DNA of 60,000 nucleotides from Tubiluchus corallicola (GCA_030141605.1 JAQGDQ010000111.1:334001-394000); one strand, 5' to 3'; shown: positions 12,901 through 25,787, counted from the stretch's first letter. Translations and numbers: made by a program. Notes: generated by a model from the letters alone, not told the origin.

Positions 12901-14890
12901 CTTGTGTCGAGGCTCAACTACGGATTAGACATAAATAAATTGTTTTTAATCAGGAGTTTGATGTGTGTTCTATACTTTTCTCAGTTTTCTGTGTCGCGAT
13001 TCTAGTTTCAATATCCAGAAATGTGTTTACACGGCAGGCTATCGCACAACACCTCTGTTTATTGTTGGTTGCAAAGGTAAGCCACTGTAGTATATCAGTG
13101 TAAGACCAGAATAAGCCAAGATAGCCATAATTTTATTCTGGGTTTTATATTTGGCGCTTCATACTTAAGATAAATTTCAATATTACTTTGTTGAATATCT
13201 TATTCTGCGAAGGTGCTACGTGTGCTTAATTAAGGGCTGGAATTACCATAAATTATATTCCTGTCAGTAATTAAACCCATAAAAGTGTAGGCTTGATAGG
13301 CATCATATTGAAGCAGAGTGAATCATTTTTTACGAAATATTGATTACAATTTTAAGTGTTATGTAATGAATTACTTGTGTTTTTGAATTAGCTATCTATG
13401 TAACTATATTCTTGATAATCTGTTGTATATATTTGTTCACAACTAAAATGTATTTGTTGATGCACAGTGGAAAAACTCCGATCAGTAATATTACCGTATG
13501 TCAATCCACTTAAAAAAAATAAAGAAAGTTTATATATTGAGTATCCATTGTATAGACTAGCCCCATGTTTTAATCAGTATTAATTTAAATCAGTATTTAT
13601 TAATTTTTGAGATATATTATGCAGCTGAATAGAATGGGTTTAAACTAGCTAAATAACGTATAAGTGTATAGATATAGCCCACTTACTTCAACTCTTTACG
13701 TTAGTAATGAGTTCATGCACTTAATTATTATACAACAATGGACAATTGACAATTAATCTAAGTCCATGCCATCACTAGTAACAAACCATGTCTTATTATC
13801 TCGTTTTACTGGCTTCTGCAAAATAGGTCAAGCAAATTACATGAAATGGTTAGGTTTACTTACAACCTGATTAACGGCCTAATTGCTGGCGTAGGCCTAC
13901 TTTTGCTTGCAGATCAATCACTAAACTACTGTAGGCGACCAAGTTTAGTGATAAGTCAATCACCGGAAGAACGGGACATCTATACAGTTTGACAGTGTCT
14001 TGAGTTTTTAGGCTAAGTGGGTCAGTATGCTGGGTGATTAAACTGTCAAATGGTTTCCGTTTAGTAAGGTGACGTAGTAAATGTATGTTTTTATAAGATG
14101 TACGTTGCAGTGGATACAGTAATTCGGTAGTCTTCTTGAATCTTCTTTCCACTGATGACAAAAATCAGCAGCAAAATGGTGTAAATTTTCTAACAAATTT
14201 TTTGTTTGACTGCGATTTTCATTTGTGTACCTAAAACTCAAGACACACGCGTTTTTCATACTTTTTAGTTGTCACAATCGACAGTAGAAATCTTGCCTTC
14301 TTGTTGCTTCTGATCACTCAAATTCAAACGTCCAAGAATTATAGAAATTAACAAATAAAATTGGATGCCTAGATATAATTGTATGACACCCTTGCAAATT
14401 TATTTGACGGTGAAAGTTAGAAGACAAAAGTCGAATGGTCGTGATATAAGGCCAAAAGATAACTATAATAATTGACGTTTGTGGCTTTCACTTTTGGAAA
14501 TAAGTTGTAAAACTTACGATTTAGACTATAAATATGTGTTAGTAGTTTAGTTACGTGGACATGCAGAGGCCCTTTTAAAGAAGTAATACTTTAGAATATG
14601 TCACTATTTGCAGTGAAAATGAATATTTTCAGTTTTAAACTTTTAAATGCAAGTTATGGTGAAATTTCCGTTGATTTTCCACGCTAACTTGTAGGCTTCG
14701 TAGCTCACTCAATTAATGGTAGGATTTGAATTCCTTCTGGTTTTAATTAGTTCGCTTTTACTTTGTAGTCGCTCTGCTGACATTTGAAGTGTCCAATTGC
14801 ACCACCGCAGGCAACCCGAGTCAATGAACCTAGCTCCAGGACATCCACCACGTGGTCGTTGCCGTTGTAGCTGCAGTTGTTGTTGTTATT
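9912..14890. other. gene-free interval
   Basis: I see no supported gene here. The stretch is AT-rich with short unrelated open frames. A purine-rich GGA tract lies at 11378-11452, and CAGGGGCGTAGCTA at 10336 resembles one terminus of a hAT element but has no partner nearby. The right part may hold the promoter and untranslated leader of the sulfotransferase gene. Confidence 0.6.
11378..11452 (+). repeat. GGA-rich purine microsatellite
   Basis: Imperfect GGA/GAA triplets. Both strands are open in several frames only because of the repeat (poly-Arg or poly-Pro). Confidence 0.9.
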
Positions 14891-14893
14891 GTC

Positions 14894-15947
14894 ATGAGAC
14901 TAACAGGAAAACTCATTTGTTGCATTGTTCTTGTGGTTTTAATTCTACTGTCATGTAATCTTCGTTCCCAGCGACACTCGAGACTGATAAGAAGTGGTAT
15001 GTGAAACAGCTCATTCACGTTGAGCTAGTTTACTAACAAGATTTTACATGTTCACAGTAAGACACAGGTACCCCACCAATGCAACCTGAAAATACTGAGA
15101 TGGGTTACCTGTAGAAAATAATTACAGTGCAATGGTTTACTAAGATAGTTTGAGCATGGGAAGTACTTGCATTGTTCAGCTTATATAGAAGCGGTTTACT
15201 CAGCAGTTTTACTTACATGCATTAAATAAAATTCCAACCTGTTTTGGAACTCCAGTGGCATTCATTGCCCTGCTTGTGTGTTAATTCAATTGTGATAAAA
15301 TTAGAATTAAAAACACTTAGTTGCAGTTCCAGCGATTAAAGTACAGGACGCATTTCAACAAAATTTAGGAAGGTTCTCACTTCTTTGTACCATTCATTTG
15401 AAGCACAGCGTTCCAACACCAAGCTCAACTGGTTTCTTAGTAACCTTGTACGCTGAAAAATACTGTACACTAACTGCTTTTTGGCATTAAATCATCTAAA
15501 GAGACGCTTTACAATTTTGAGCAAAACATTTGCTTAGACGTTCAGGCATGGAACGTTTTGGTTTGGTATATTTTTGTTAGCGTGGGAGAGACAGCGGTTT
15601 GACTGTTACTAATTCCTGGTTAAATGTTTTCGTTTATCTCTGCAGGAACCACAAATAATTACATATGGCAAGCAGATGAAAGAGAAGTAAGTATTTCTTA
15701 ATGCTAGGATTCTGCTTTGTTAATGCTTCATCCTCTCATTCCTGTAGTTTTTCTCTCTTTCTTGCTCTCTCTAATATTCTAATATCGCAAACAAACACAA
15801 ATAGACATTACCACTAGCCAGAATGTTCTAGTAGAAAGACGAAGAAAGACCATATGTAGTTTCTATAGTTGTGGATTGTGGATGAGACTCCCCCCACCTT
15901 GCCGTGATTAAAACACACCTACATTCACTTCTGAATCCAGTTGGGTG

Positions 15948-16006
<59 letters not shown>

Positions 16007-19000
16007 GAGAGTGAGAGAGTGAGAGAGTGAGAGAGTGAGAGAGTGAGAGAGTGAGAGAGTGAGAGAGAGAGAGAGAGTTATGCAAATTCTCGAAGAAACA
16101 AACAGACATGCACAAAGAGGATGTGAAGAAATCTTGCATCCGGGTTGTGTTCTGCCTGTTATCGATTAGACCTAAGACATGTTGTGGACAACGTAAACAA
16201 ACTTAAAATGTTGTAAACAACTGATATCCTGATCCAGATCACTATTTTCCGAATCCTATTAGCTTGACCCTAGTGAAGCCATCTTCAAGCTTCGTCTGTG
16301 AAGCACGTTTTTTAGGTTCACTCTAGTGAACTCCAATCTGTTCTTAAACACTATTTTTCAATAAGGATGAATTCTTATAACTACATGGTTAGAGTGGTTT
16401 GAAACAACTGAATAGAGTACTGCGTGAGAATATGACTTCGATGTTCCCATCTTTCCAAAAAGAAGAGTCATTCTAGAGCTGTTTTATAATGACTGTGTAT
16501 TGTAGCAATCGTTTCTCTTCCTGTAGTCAAAGAGCTGTATAAACGTCTGTTGCAATAATCTAGGCTGCTTAATCCAGGGCTATTTGGAAAATATTTTCTT
16601 TATTGAAACTTGCGTAAGACAATATGAAAAAACATTGTTATTGTGTTTTTTCTATAAAACGTTTGATGTTATAGTTAATTCACTTTACAAAATTGCTCAG
16701 CTGGAAAATTTAAATGCTGATTAGGGTTTTTAAATTCATCTTAAATGGTTGAGCTTATGACTTCTGTGTTATTTTTTTCTGCATATGACATGACTTTGTA
16801 GAACTGCAAACTGTTTTGCAAATTCTTACTTTGTCTTTGTGATTTTTCAAATTCACAACCGATTTTCTCTTTTTACTATGCTAATTCTGTTGACCTGTTG
16901 ATTTAACAACGATTTTAATTAGAAAACGTACTGTATAATTTACAATCAAAAGTTTCCAAGGTTTCGCAGCCAAAAGTTGCTAAAGCTTTTATCCTGAATA
17001 CCAATTCGAAAGATTCCCCTTTAAATGTTATGCAATTTATTGTTCTGATTTTGTATTGAGTATGTTTTTCATGTCAACTTTGTGTTTAACTGTTGTGCAA
17101 TTTTGAATGGATCTTTCACTGGTTTGCAGACAATTGGAGCTTTTCAGTTGCCAAGTAATGCATGATTGTTGCTTAACTTTCCATGTTGGTGACGTCTAAA
17201 ATGTGCAGCACAGCTTGTTAATGTTTCATAGTCACAAATAAGAAAAAAAACTATAACTTATAGGTCTTTTTTCTTATTTGTTTGGTATTGGTGATGTTCT
17301 TCTTTGCAGCAAACTGAGGCTGTTTTGCCTGCAGCTCCAAAGCAAATGCTACAAAGTCCACAGAGAGTTGAAAGCAATGTTGCTCCTTCCCAGGTATTCT
17401 AGCCGATTTAGTGAAGTTCAACTGAACGCATAATATTTTTACAGTATTTTGGCTTAATTGAAATAATTACTTTTCAAAAATATGTCTTTTCAATTTGGCA
17501 CAGTGACTAAAGATATAAGACCCAAGAAGAATTTATGACTTGATAACATTAGCAATGTAAATTTTCTACAGGTATTTACGTTGAATTAAACCATTTTGCA
17601 CTCAAAGTCAAAACACTAAAATGGTCTTCCAGAACCCAGCAGACTCTTCTTCATTATGCAGCACGTTTTACCACGAGCTCCAGAAATTTTTCACAAACAA
17701 ATACTTTGTAACTGATCAAACTATTGCTTGACGCAATTCTGTAAACATTGAAGTTGTGTATTGGGTACTGTAGCCTTTAAATAGTGCTTGTACTTCCTTC
17801 CAATGAATGACATAGCATGTTCTGCATCTGGTCCATTTGGTACGTGGGGTTTAGTTTATAATGTCATAGATCTGTATGCTTTCTATACTAGCGTGTTGTC
17901 TGGCCATGTGTAAGTGTAAACTATTATTGGACTAGTGCAAATTAACGTAACTATAAAATTGAGTTTGTATTACTAAGCAAGGCGCCATTCGTGCTTGTAT
18001 AAAGCAATTAACCTGCACATCCACTTGCTTTCACGTTTAAATTAGGTCCATTGTGTAAATAAAACAAAGAGCTAAATGATGTTGGCAGAAGACCAGCAAA
18101 TGCTAAGGCATGTTGCTTGGCATAAATTATTGGAGGTGTATGAAATGTATAATTTTCCTTTATATACATTTTATAGCGTGTTCAGATGTATAGACTTCTC
18201 TGGAACTTGTTGCACAAGAATTTGTTAGAGGTCTCTATGTCTGAACATGCCTTAGAGAGAAATTGCACAAGAAGTTGCGAGAGTGGCCTCTACATCTGAA
18301 CGCACTGTTAGCTGCATGCTAATATAGGTCTTTGTGGTAGGACCAAAATCTTGCTCATTATCAAGGGTAATCATCTAACGAGAGAACTGACAGAAGTGTC
18401 TTAATCTGATTTAGATTCATTTATCAGTATAATAATATCATTTATCTGTAAATAAGCTTTGTGAACTGGTGTTTGCAGTTTGGTAAAGTCAAAAACATTT
18501 AGTACATGTTTTGAAATGTCACTTTTTATTTTTGGATAAAGGTGCCAACGTTGCTTCAGGTAAAAACGACCAGCCACATGGCAATAATGACAACAATGAG
18601 GACAACAATGAGGACAACAACGACACAGCTAGCACAAAACGTTAATGATGTCGAGATAATCAAAATGCAAAAACGAAGAAAGAATATCGTGGAAAAGGTT
18701 AGAATAGCATTCGTTTGCAATGCCTCACATCTTCTCTTGATGGGTGACACTAGAGCTTTGGTGACAACACTGCTGCAGTGGCAAACGCAGGATGCAAATG
18801 GCTCTTCATAGTATTATTGTGGCAGTTGTCACACAAGCACAGCCTGGGTTAGAAGGTCACTCTACTTTCAATCTAAAGTACTTTCTTCAACTATTCTCCA
18901 ATAAAATACCAATACTATTGCTACTCAATTTTCTAATATTTTGGGATTGCAAATTTTAGGAAGCTCGAGTTCATCAAGAATGTCAATAGAGAGAAATCGT

Positions 19001-19855
19001 AAGCTAGCAGACAGGAATAAAAGTGAAAGATTGTCTTTAGGTGATGTACTAATTCCATTAATTCTGTGTTTTCAGATCTGCCAAAAGTACAATATTTCAA
19101 GGGTGGTGCAAACCAACACATTAGATCACTTAATAGTTGACGATGACCATAAGCTAATTTACTGTTATGTGCCAAAGGTGGCCTGCACAAATTGGAAACG
19201 TGTTATGCTGGTGCTGTCTGGGATTTTTGGGAAGAACATTACGGATCCCTTACAGATAGCAGCTGATCAGTCGCACATCAAAGACCGCTTGCCAAATTTA
19301 AGCCTCTTTACAAAAGAGGAGGTTGAGAGTCGACTAAGGGAGTACACAAAGTTCATGTTTGTGCGACATCCATTTGAACGACTCCTCTCTGCGTTCAGAA
19401 ATAAGTTTGAGAAACCTTATACTGACTATTTCCTCATTAGGTACGGTCGGAACATCATTAAGAGGTACCGCAAAAATCCATCAAAGGTATCTCTTCAAAA
19501 GGGCAGCGGTGTGACTTTTGCAGAATTCGTGCATTATCTGGCAGATGCAAAAGCAATTGCTGCTGACGGCTACAATGAACATTGGGCGCAATACAATAGT
19601 TTATGTAACCCTTGCTCAATTCGTTTTGACGTAATAGGTAAATATGAGACGCTTAATGATGATGCTGACTTTGTGTTAAGGAGTGCAGAAGTGGACGGTT
19701 TGGTCCAATTTCCAACTAGGCGCATGCGAACTCGGACCGGGGATTTGGTGCGACAGTACATGGAAAGTGTTCCAGCATCAGATATAAAGAATCTGATTAG
19801 GGATTACAGACTTGATTTTGAGATGTTTGAATATGCGTGGCCAAAAAGGTCATGA
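14894..19855 (+). CDS. carbohydrate sulfotransferase of the CHST8-14 (HNK-1 / chondroitin / dermatan) family, complete
   Basis: Five exons join in phase: 14894-14996, 15646-15686, 17310-17393, 18542-18697 and 19076-19855, encoding 387 aa. Exon 1 gives a type II membrane anchor (MRLTGKLICCIVLVVLILLS), as expected for a Golgi enzyme. Exons 2-4 encode a stem that ends in a basic stretch (QKRRKNIVEK) running straight into ICQKYNIS, the usual start of the catalytic domain. Exon 5 holds that domain: CYVPKVACTNWKR is the 5'-phosphosulfate loop and FVRHPFERLLSAFRNKF the 3'-phosphate loop for PAPS. The family blocks NEHWAQYNSLCNPC and FDVIGKYETL follow. One N-glycosylation sequon (NIT) is visible. The enzyme should transfer sulfate from PAPS to a glycan hydroxyl in the Golgi lumen. 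Acceptor specificity cannot be read from sequence. The nearest AATAAA is at 20508. Confidence 0.93.
15951..16077 (+). repeat. GA microsatellite with GTGAGAGA variant block
   Basis: A pure (GA)n tract is followed by about eight copies of an 8-bp GAGAGAGT-type unit, in the second intron of the sulfotransferase gene. Confidence 0.95.
18176..18310. mobile_element. small MITE-like inverted-repeat element in sulfotransferase intron 3
   Basis: The left end GCGTGTTCAGATGTATAGA and the right end, reverse complemented GTGCGTTCAGATGTAGAGG, form about 20-bp terminal inverted repeats around a 135-bp element. An additional internal inverted block ends in TATGTCTGAACATG. Confidence 0.55.
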
Positions 19856-20507
19856 CGAAAAATGTGTTTATAGGTCTCCAGTTTTAGAAATGCTGTAATT
19901 TAGAAATTTACTGAGGATTACACCATTTATTATGAGAGTGTCTGAGAGAGAATAACGTCTAGAAACTGTCATGGTAGTGTGAATTTCGTTAGTTCTTCAA
20001 GGACGTTTCTCTTCATGCAACTGGACAGTAACATCGTGTTTCTCGGCAGTAAGCTGCAAACATTCTGTTTTTGCACCAATTTCTTGGATCACAACAATCT
20101 TTGATCAGCCAGATATCACCAAACATCAGAGACTAAGAGCTGAAATTGTTTCGACAGCATTCCGGGGAGTGTTTATGGAACGTAGTGCAATCCTCATTCA
20201 CAGGGCTTTGTGTGGGCCCTAAAGACAGTTCAGTGATTGGATTTTTTATAATCTCGTCAGTGTTTGACCTATGAGCCTGAAACTATTGCAGCAGCTTATG
20301 GGGTGAGGTAACCCCTAATTACACTATTAACACTTTTTGGACACACGATTAACTTTTCGGATACAGGCTGGGCATGGGAGTTTTGTTAACTTTTGTGTTT
20401 CAATCATCCAGGTTGTCAAGGGTTTGAGTCAAAGAAGGAAACCAGCAGAAAAGAGTGATTGTCTATAAAAGCTTATTGAAACATGGTAAGATCCACGTGA
20501 TACATGT

Positions 20508-20513
20508 AATAAA
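20508..20513 (+). terminator. candidate polyadenylation signal of the sulfotransferase gene
   Basis: AATAAA lies about 650 bp after the stop codon. Another candidate (AAATAAAAAAAG) occurs near 20840. Confidence 0.4.
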
Positions 20514-21064
20514 GAAAAAGTAGATTTCAAATTAAATAGTGTCATTCAGCAGCCATTATATAAAAGAAATGCATGGTGAGGTACTAGATTGTGACGAAAT
20601 TTTTATTAAAGTGCCGTGATAGGGAAACTTGTATTTACAAGAAATCAGTATTTTTTAATTTTTCATCGAATCCTTTATCAGTTAGAGCACCAGCTCATGA
20701 CCTGAAATAGACATCTGTTAATTTCAGCAAATTTGTGTTAAAACTAAAATGATGACTCTGCATAATTCTCTTGTAAATGTCATTACATGGGTTGTGATTT
20801 TCATTCTACACAATTGTAGTAATTTTATAAGAACTGTGAAATAAAAAAAGTTTATTACAGTTATTTTTATACCGTGTTTGGGCAGTTATTCAAATTCGTT
20901 ATGTACTAGTCACAGTTTAGTGAACGTGCTCGTTAGTTTAGTGCATGTTGGGTTGTAGTGGGTGAAGCGAGGTACTGAAATTCAAAGCTGCAAGGTCAAA
21001 AAACACGAAAAACCTATGTTGCATATTAAGGTTCAGATGTAGCGTGCCATTGTCAGCACCCCGT

Positions 21065-21560
21065 ATTTTCACTTAATAGTATCGATAATATTCAATACAA
21101 TAAGGCTTTTTCCTTTAGTTCTTTATACTTGTACGGAACTAGAGCACGTAAAGGTAGTACTGTTTGCTTCACAGCCCAGCGCAGTGCGCTTACAGCTCAA
21201 GCAATGCGATGGTTGGCTGTTGTACGTATGCAGCCATGGGAACATGTCTGAGCCCGGGCAGAGAAAGTACTGTCGCTCACACCGTTTGTTGTCAGTTGTC
21301 GCATGCCTGCCGCGTATGGATCAAGCTTGAACTGCGACAATTTAGGCTATTAGCAGGCAAAAAATATTTTTTTGTTTAGGATTTATCAAGTTTATGTATA
21401 AATTTTCGTACGTTTTTTTGTTTAAAATTACAATTACAACATTAAAATTACATATGTTTGTTTCGTTTTACACAGTCTTAAAACAATGGCTAAAAAGTTT
21501 TGTGAAACAGTACCCCATTAATTTTAGCTACGAGCCGCCATTGCCCAAAATCACAATACG
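21065..21560 (+). repeat. dispersed repeat family B, copy 1
   Basis: It aligns with 49800-50280 over about 0.5 kb. Shared blocks include ATCGATAATATTCA, AGAGCACGT, GGTAGTACTGTTTGCT, CACAGCCCAGC, GTTTATGTATAAATTTTCGTA and AAACAATGGCTAAAAA. Short open frames exist in both copies, but they are not conserved with each other, so this is annotated as non-coding repeat. Confidence 0.8.
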
Positions 21561-21794
21561 ATGCAACCGCTGCACCAGCCAACCAAAGGGGTAAAACAGA
21601 AAATCTAATTTATACACAATATGATGAGTGTTAGTTGGGAGGAGCATGTTGCCGTTGTTGGCAATATAGCCAGCTCTCAGCTTGGCTATTTGGGCCTCAT
21701 GGGAGCGTCCACTTAAGCCCAGATGATACGTAGTAACTGCTTATGACTACTTGCCATAACAGTGAATTACGTATAGTAGTGAATTTTCACAATT

Positions 21795-22150
21795 TCAGCA
21801 ATTGATGACAATAGTAAAAAGGTCAAAGGTTAAGTGACCAGCAAAGCATTTGTGTGCAGTTGACAACGCCCCGTAGCCCATGCTGTTGCAATAGCGATAG
21901 TTTTAATAGTTAGCTAGAACCTTACTTAGTTCATTTCTTCTTGTTTCCAAGCAAGATCCTGATAGTAAATCACTCTACGCGCAGGCAAGTAATGTCCTCG
22001 TAAAACAGCTGAAGCTACTAAACTAATGCGACAGACGGCTTTGCTTTACACACTTGTCGCGTGACGGTTGTAGTTAAGACACTTAACCTTTGGCCTACAG
22101 CAACTGCGCGTGCGCACAACGAAACTGTCAAAAGCCTTATTACATTTTTC
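21795..22150 (+). repeat. dispersed repeat family A, copy 2
   Basis: It runs from the block CAGCAATTGATGACAA through GCTAGAACCTTACTTAGTTCA to CCTACAGCAACTGCGCGTG. It matches copies 1 and 3 in the same block order. It lies about 240 bp after a family B copy. Confidence 0.8.
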
Positions 22151-22634
22151 TGCATGATATTTCACTTCAAGAATATGTACTTGGCAGCAACTTCAAAAAA
22201 CTCACTAATTACCAAAAGGTTCAATCAGAGAAGCCCACAAAGTTATTATAATTTATTATTTACGTCTAAATACATTAACAACATCAACATTAAAAATAAA
22301 AAATAACCCTTCTTAAAATGCTTGCTTGAAATCCTATAGAACATTTTTCTTTTTTAAGTAAGCCGGAAGAAAGAATTTATTAAAAATAAATTTGATTGAT
22401 AAAACGCACTTTTTTTCAATACCCGGGATTCCTTTTTGAGTTATGCAATCTGCCTTGAGCGGTTTCTAGTGAGTGTAAGATATCTTCAGTAATGAGAGAC
22501 ACTCATTTCTCGCTCAGTATAGGTCTATTCAAGAAAAATATTGTACTACTATGAAAAGCAGAATGGCGGCGTAGTTGCATAGCATTCCACAGTTCAAAAG
22601 CGAGGCCTGCACTTGTTACGATTATATAATATAA

Positions 22635-22725
22635 GATATATATATATATATACACGCGCACAGACGCACACAAGCATGCACGCACGCACGCGCACAAGCA
22701 CACAAGCACGCGCGCGCATACATAT
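22635..22725 (+). repeat. TA / CA / CACG dinucleotide-rich tract
   Basis: A (TA)n run is followed by imperfect CACGCA and CGCACA repeats. Confidence 0.85.
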
Positions 22726-23724
22726 ACCTGGAAATGATTTTTATGACGAGAAACGTATCAATCAGTAAATAAACATATCTCACAATAAAGAAATGGAAAA
22801 AAATGCAACATTCTAGTATACCATTGCATTACGTTCAAGTGAAAGAAAAAGGAAAAAAAGAAAATCAGTAAAAATATACATTTTTTGATGAAAAACGATT
22901 AGTGATTTTTGTGCTGTTTCTTCTTACCTGAAAATACTACATACTGAAGTGTCAAAGGACTTTTATTTTTTATTGTTGGGTAGTTTTTGTTAGTTTATAT
23001 ACCTAATTATGGTTCTACATACATCTACAAACAACATATGCACAAAAGCAAGGAGGAAAGAAGTAATTCGTCAAAAGTGAAAATCACATATCAGCTTTTT
23101 GATCAAAGACCACTGTTTGTCGCTTTTGTCTCATTTCCAGAAAGAGGCTCAGAAGATTCAAGGATGCTCGGCTTGAATTGCACAAGCAAGATGAAGTAAG
23201 TAGCAAACACACCCAGTACCTGCAATTGAAAACATTTTTGGTTTCAGCTTAAAGAATTTTAAGTCATTCTCTTAACTGAAAACTAATGCCTGGAAAGATA
23301 ATAAGTTTGATGAGTCGACATAACTAGCTAGTTGTGTGAGCTGTTTATGACATATATAAACGTTCTGGTTCTGTGCTTTGCTGCACCAAAGGTTACGGGC
23401 ACTAAAAGTCACCATGTGAATAGCAGAGTGGCTGCCCTACGTTCGATACTCGACACACAGATTGGGCTGTTTGCCACATCCAAATATGAATGAATATGCC
23501 TGTTTATTGGCTTATCTTGCAAGATTGTCCTTGACAATGAGTTTCGGTGTTTGTAAAAACGTCGTGTTGTTGTGGCCTTGTCATTGAATAGTGGACTGCA
23601 GAAGTGTGTAGAAATATGGGATACATTTTTTTCTTAATATAGGTATGATTTAACTTGAAGTTAAATGTAGCAACTACGCGAATAATTTCCAGCAACAATT
23701 GTGATCCGAAACATGTTTATGATT

Positions 23725-23935
23725 TATAGGCTTTACAGAGCTCAGTTTTTAACGTTTTAATACCTTTTTACGGTTTATGGTTCTGGAATATTTTGGGCAA
23801 CAAGTGCAATGCAGGCTAGCTTAGCCTAAGCCACTAAAACCAACCTACATACGGAACATTGCACGTGTTGCCCAAAATATTCCAGAACCGGTAAGGGTAA
23901 AAAGGCTTTAAAACATTAAGAAGTAAACAGTATAA
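23725..23935. repeat. foldback (imperfect palindrome)
   Basis: The left arm, about 23730-23813, contains GGTTCTGGAATATTTTGGGC and then CAAGTGCAATG. The right arm, about 23853-23932, is its reverse complement. The arms are about 80 bp with substitutions, and the loop is about 40 bp. Confidence 0.8.
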
Positions 23936-23999
23936 GCCTGAAAATGTTCTTTAGTGTATCTTTAGCATGTATTTTAGCCTATGACTTTCAGTAACTTAC

Positions 24000-25787
24000 C
24001 GTGAGTATGAAACTCCTGTTGATGGTGAAGAATCTATAACCAGTGAGTCCTATATTTTGATCGGAAAGCTTTGTTGCAAAGAACAGCATCTGGTAAAAAA
24101 ATGATAGGCTATAATGGTATCTCATAAAAGGCGTTTGAGTGCACCTGTTTTTTTACGATTCATGTTATAGGAAACTGATTGCCGCTAAAAACTATAGGTA
24201 ATCATTACGTCGTGGTCTGTTTTGCTCATCTGCTTATCTGTACTCAAGAAGCGATTATAATACGAGTAGAAGAATAAGATTTTGGAAGTTAATGTCTCAC
24301 AGGAAGACATGAAAAATGCATTAAAATATCAGGTAAAACGTAGTAAAGTTCAACTATTTTAAACGAGCATATGAAGAAATATCGAGATCTTACATTACAT
24401 CTTTACATACATGTAGATTAGGTTTATAGCACGTTCTAAAAGCACAGATGGGCCTTCACCAAAAAGTTTATTTAAAAAGTCACAAAAAATAGAGGTTCCC
24501 AAGTGATAAAAGATTGCCTGGAGATACAAGAATTGATTGCAATTGCAGAATGCATAATTTACACGGTTTCTGCTGACATAAACTTTATCTTACCTCGAGT
24601 TTTTCATCAGTTGACAATGCTTGAGGACAAACGTCCAAAATCAGTGAAAGAACTTCATGCGCTTTTTCATGGAGTTCAACAGCTGTCAGAGATAAGTTTA
24701 CTATGCTGCAGATTAGGACAAACATTGTACCTGAAGCGGAAATGGCTAACAACATCCCACTAATTGTAAATCCTTCCACTTCGAATACTGCCATCACCAG
24801 ATAAAGTGTTAGTATTACAGATATTATCGTAGAGCCATAGAAGAAAAATAAGTAAACCGAGAATATGTCATCAGTTTTTGCAACTAACTTTGTTAGGTAG
24901 TGATGCTTTTTTTCTATTTTGCAAAGCGCCTCGTAGTAATTGAAATTCTCTGTTTTAGTAAACTCTGCGTATTGGATCGTTGGGTCAAACTCATCACCAA
25001 AGATGAAAGCATGTTTGTACGTGTTAACTTTTGTGGCAAGCTCCTGAAGTTCTTCCAAACATTTGTCCAACCCAATGTTCACCAAACTGCAGAGAATGCA
25101 AATAAATGACGATGGCAGTCGGGTCATAGTGAGTATCCATATAATGGCGAAAATATTTGGTGCAGCAATTTGCAAAGTAGTTGATAAATACGTTTGAAAA
25201 ACATCTTTTCTACTTGCTATTTCATTCAGGACATTGATATAATTAGCAGTTAGTAATTGGTATGTTGGAGCAACAGAGAGCATTAACGTGATAAAGACGT
25301 TGTGGATAATTGCTGAGATGACGGCCTTTTTAGCTGCCTTTCTAACGTGTTCGTATTGCAGTGAGGTACTTTTATTGATCTTGCTGCCACAACCAAGAAG
25401 TGGCTGCCACATTACCTGAAATTTTATCAACTTCTGCTTGTTCCACCTAAAATAAACTGCTCCAAAGACAGCTTGCACGTATATTATCAGATAGATAGCA
25501 AGAGTAAAGCCTGCGCCAGATATACCACTGCTTTTCTGAGTGCTGACGATTTTAATTATTACAAATAGTAGTGCAGCTGTCACTATTACTAGCATGCTTA
25601 ATGTGTATATGGACATCCAATACTGACCACATCTTTTGTTTCTGTTTCCTGTCAAAGGCCAAACGCCAAAAATACTCATAACACAGATTAGTGGCTGTAA
25701 CGCATCGTAAAGAGTTGATCCTTGCAGAAGTTCTTTCTGTCTTGCTGGTGTTGTAGTAACAATGCCTGTGCGAACACGATTTGCCAT
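24000..25787 (-). CDS. gustatory-receptor-like (GR / GRL) seven-helix protein, last exon not found
   Basis: Exon 1 (25787-24594) encodes 398 residues from ATG and ends at CTCGAG before gtaaga. Exon 2 (24089-24000) follows in phase 0 and encodes 30 residues. Exon 1 has several hydrophobic segments, for example SMLVIVTAALLFVIIKIV, LAIYLIIYVQAVFGAVYF and STIISVILTLYLVMAVF, with no signal peptide. Exon 2 contains GYRFFTINRSFILT, which matches the G.F.hNR..L.. sequence just before the last helix of insect and invertebrate GRs. A donor (gtaagt) follows, so a short last exon carrying the TYhhhhhQF motif is expected below 24000; I could not find it. Family members are odd-topology ligand-gated channels or orphan relatives. 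About 430 aa present agrees with family length. The ligand is unknown. Confidence 0.8.

Noticed and set aside
18941-19075. In-frame ATG and 45 codons upstream of the sulfotransferase catalytic exon as a possible start
   Set aside because: An acceptor (gttttcag) at 19075 joins in phase to the exon ending RRKNIVEK, restoring the family sequence into ICQKYN. The upstream codons are intron read-through.
23385-23470. tRNA-like A and B box words (TAGCAGAGTGG, GTTCGATACTC)
   Set aside because: The boxes are too close together and no cloverleaf arms pair.
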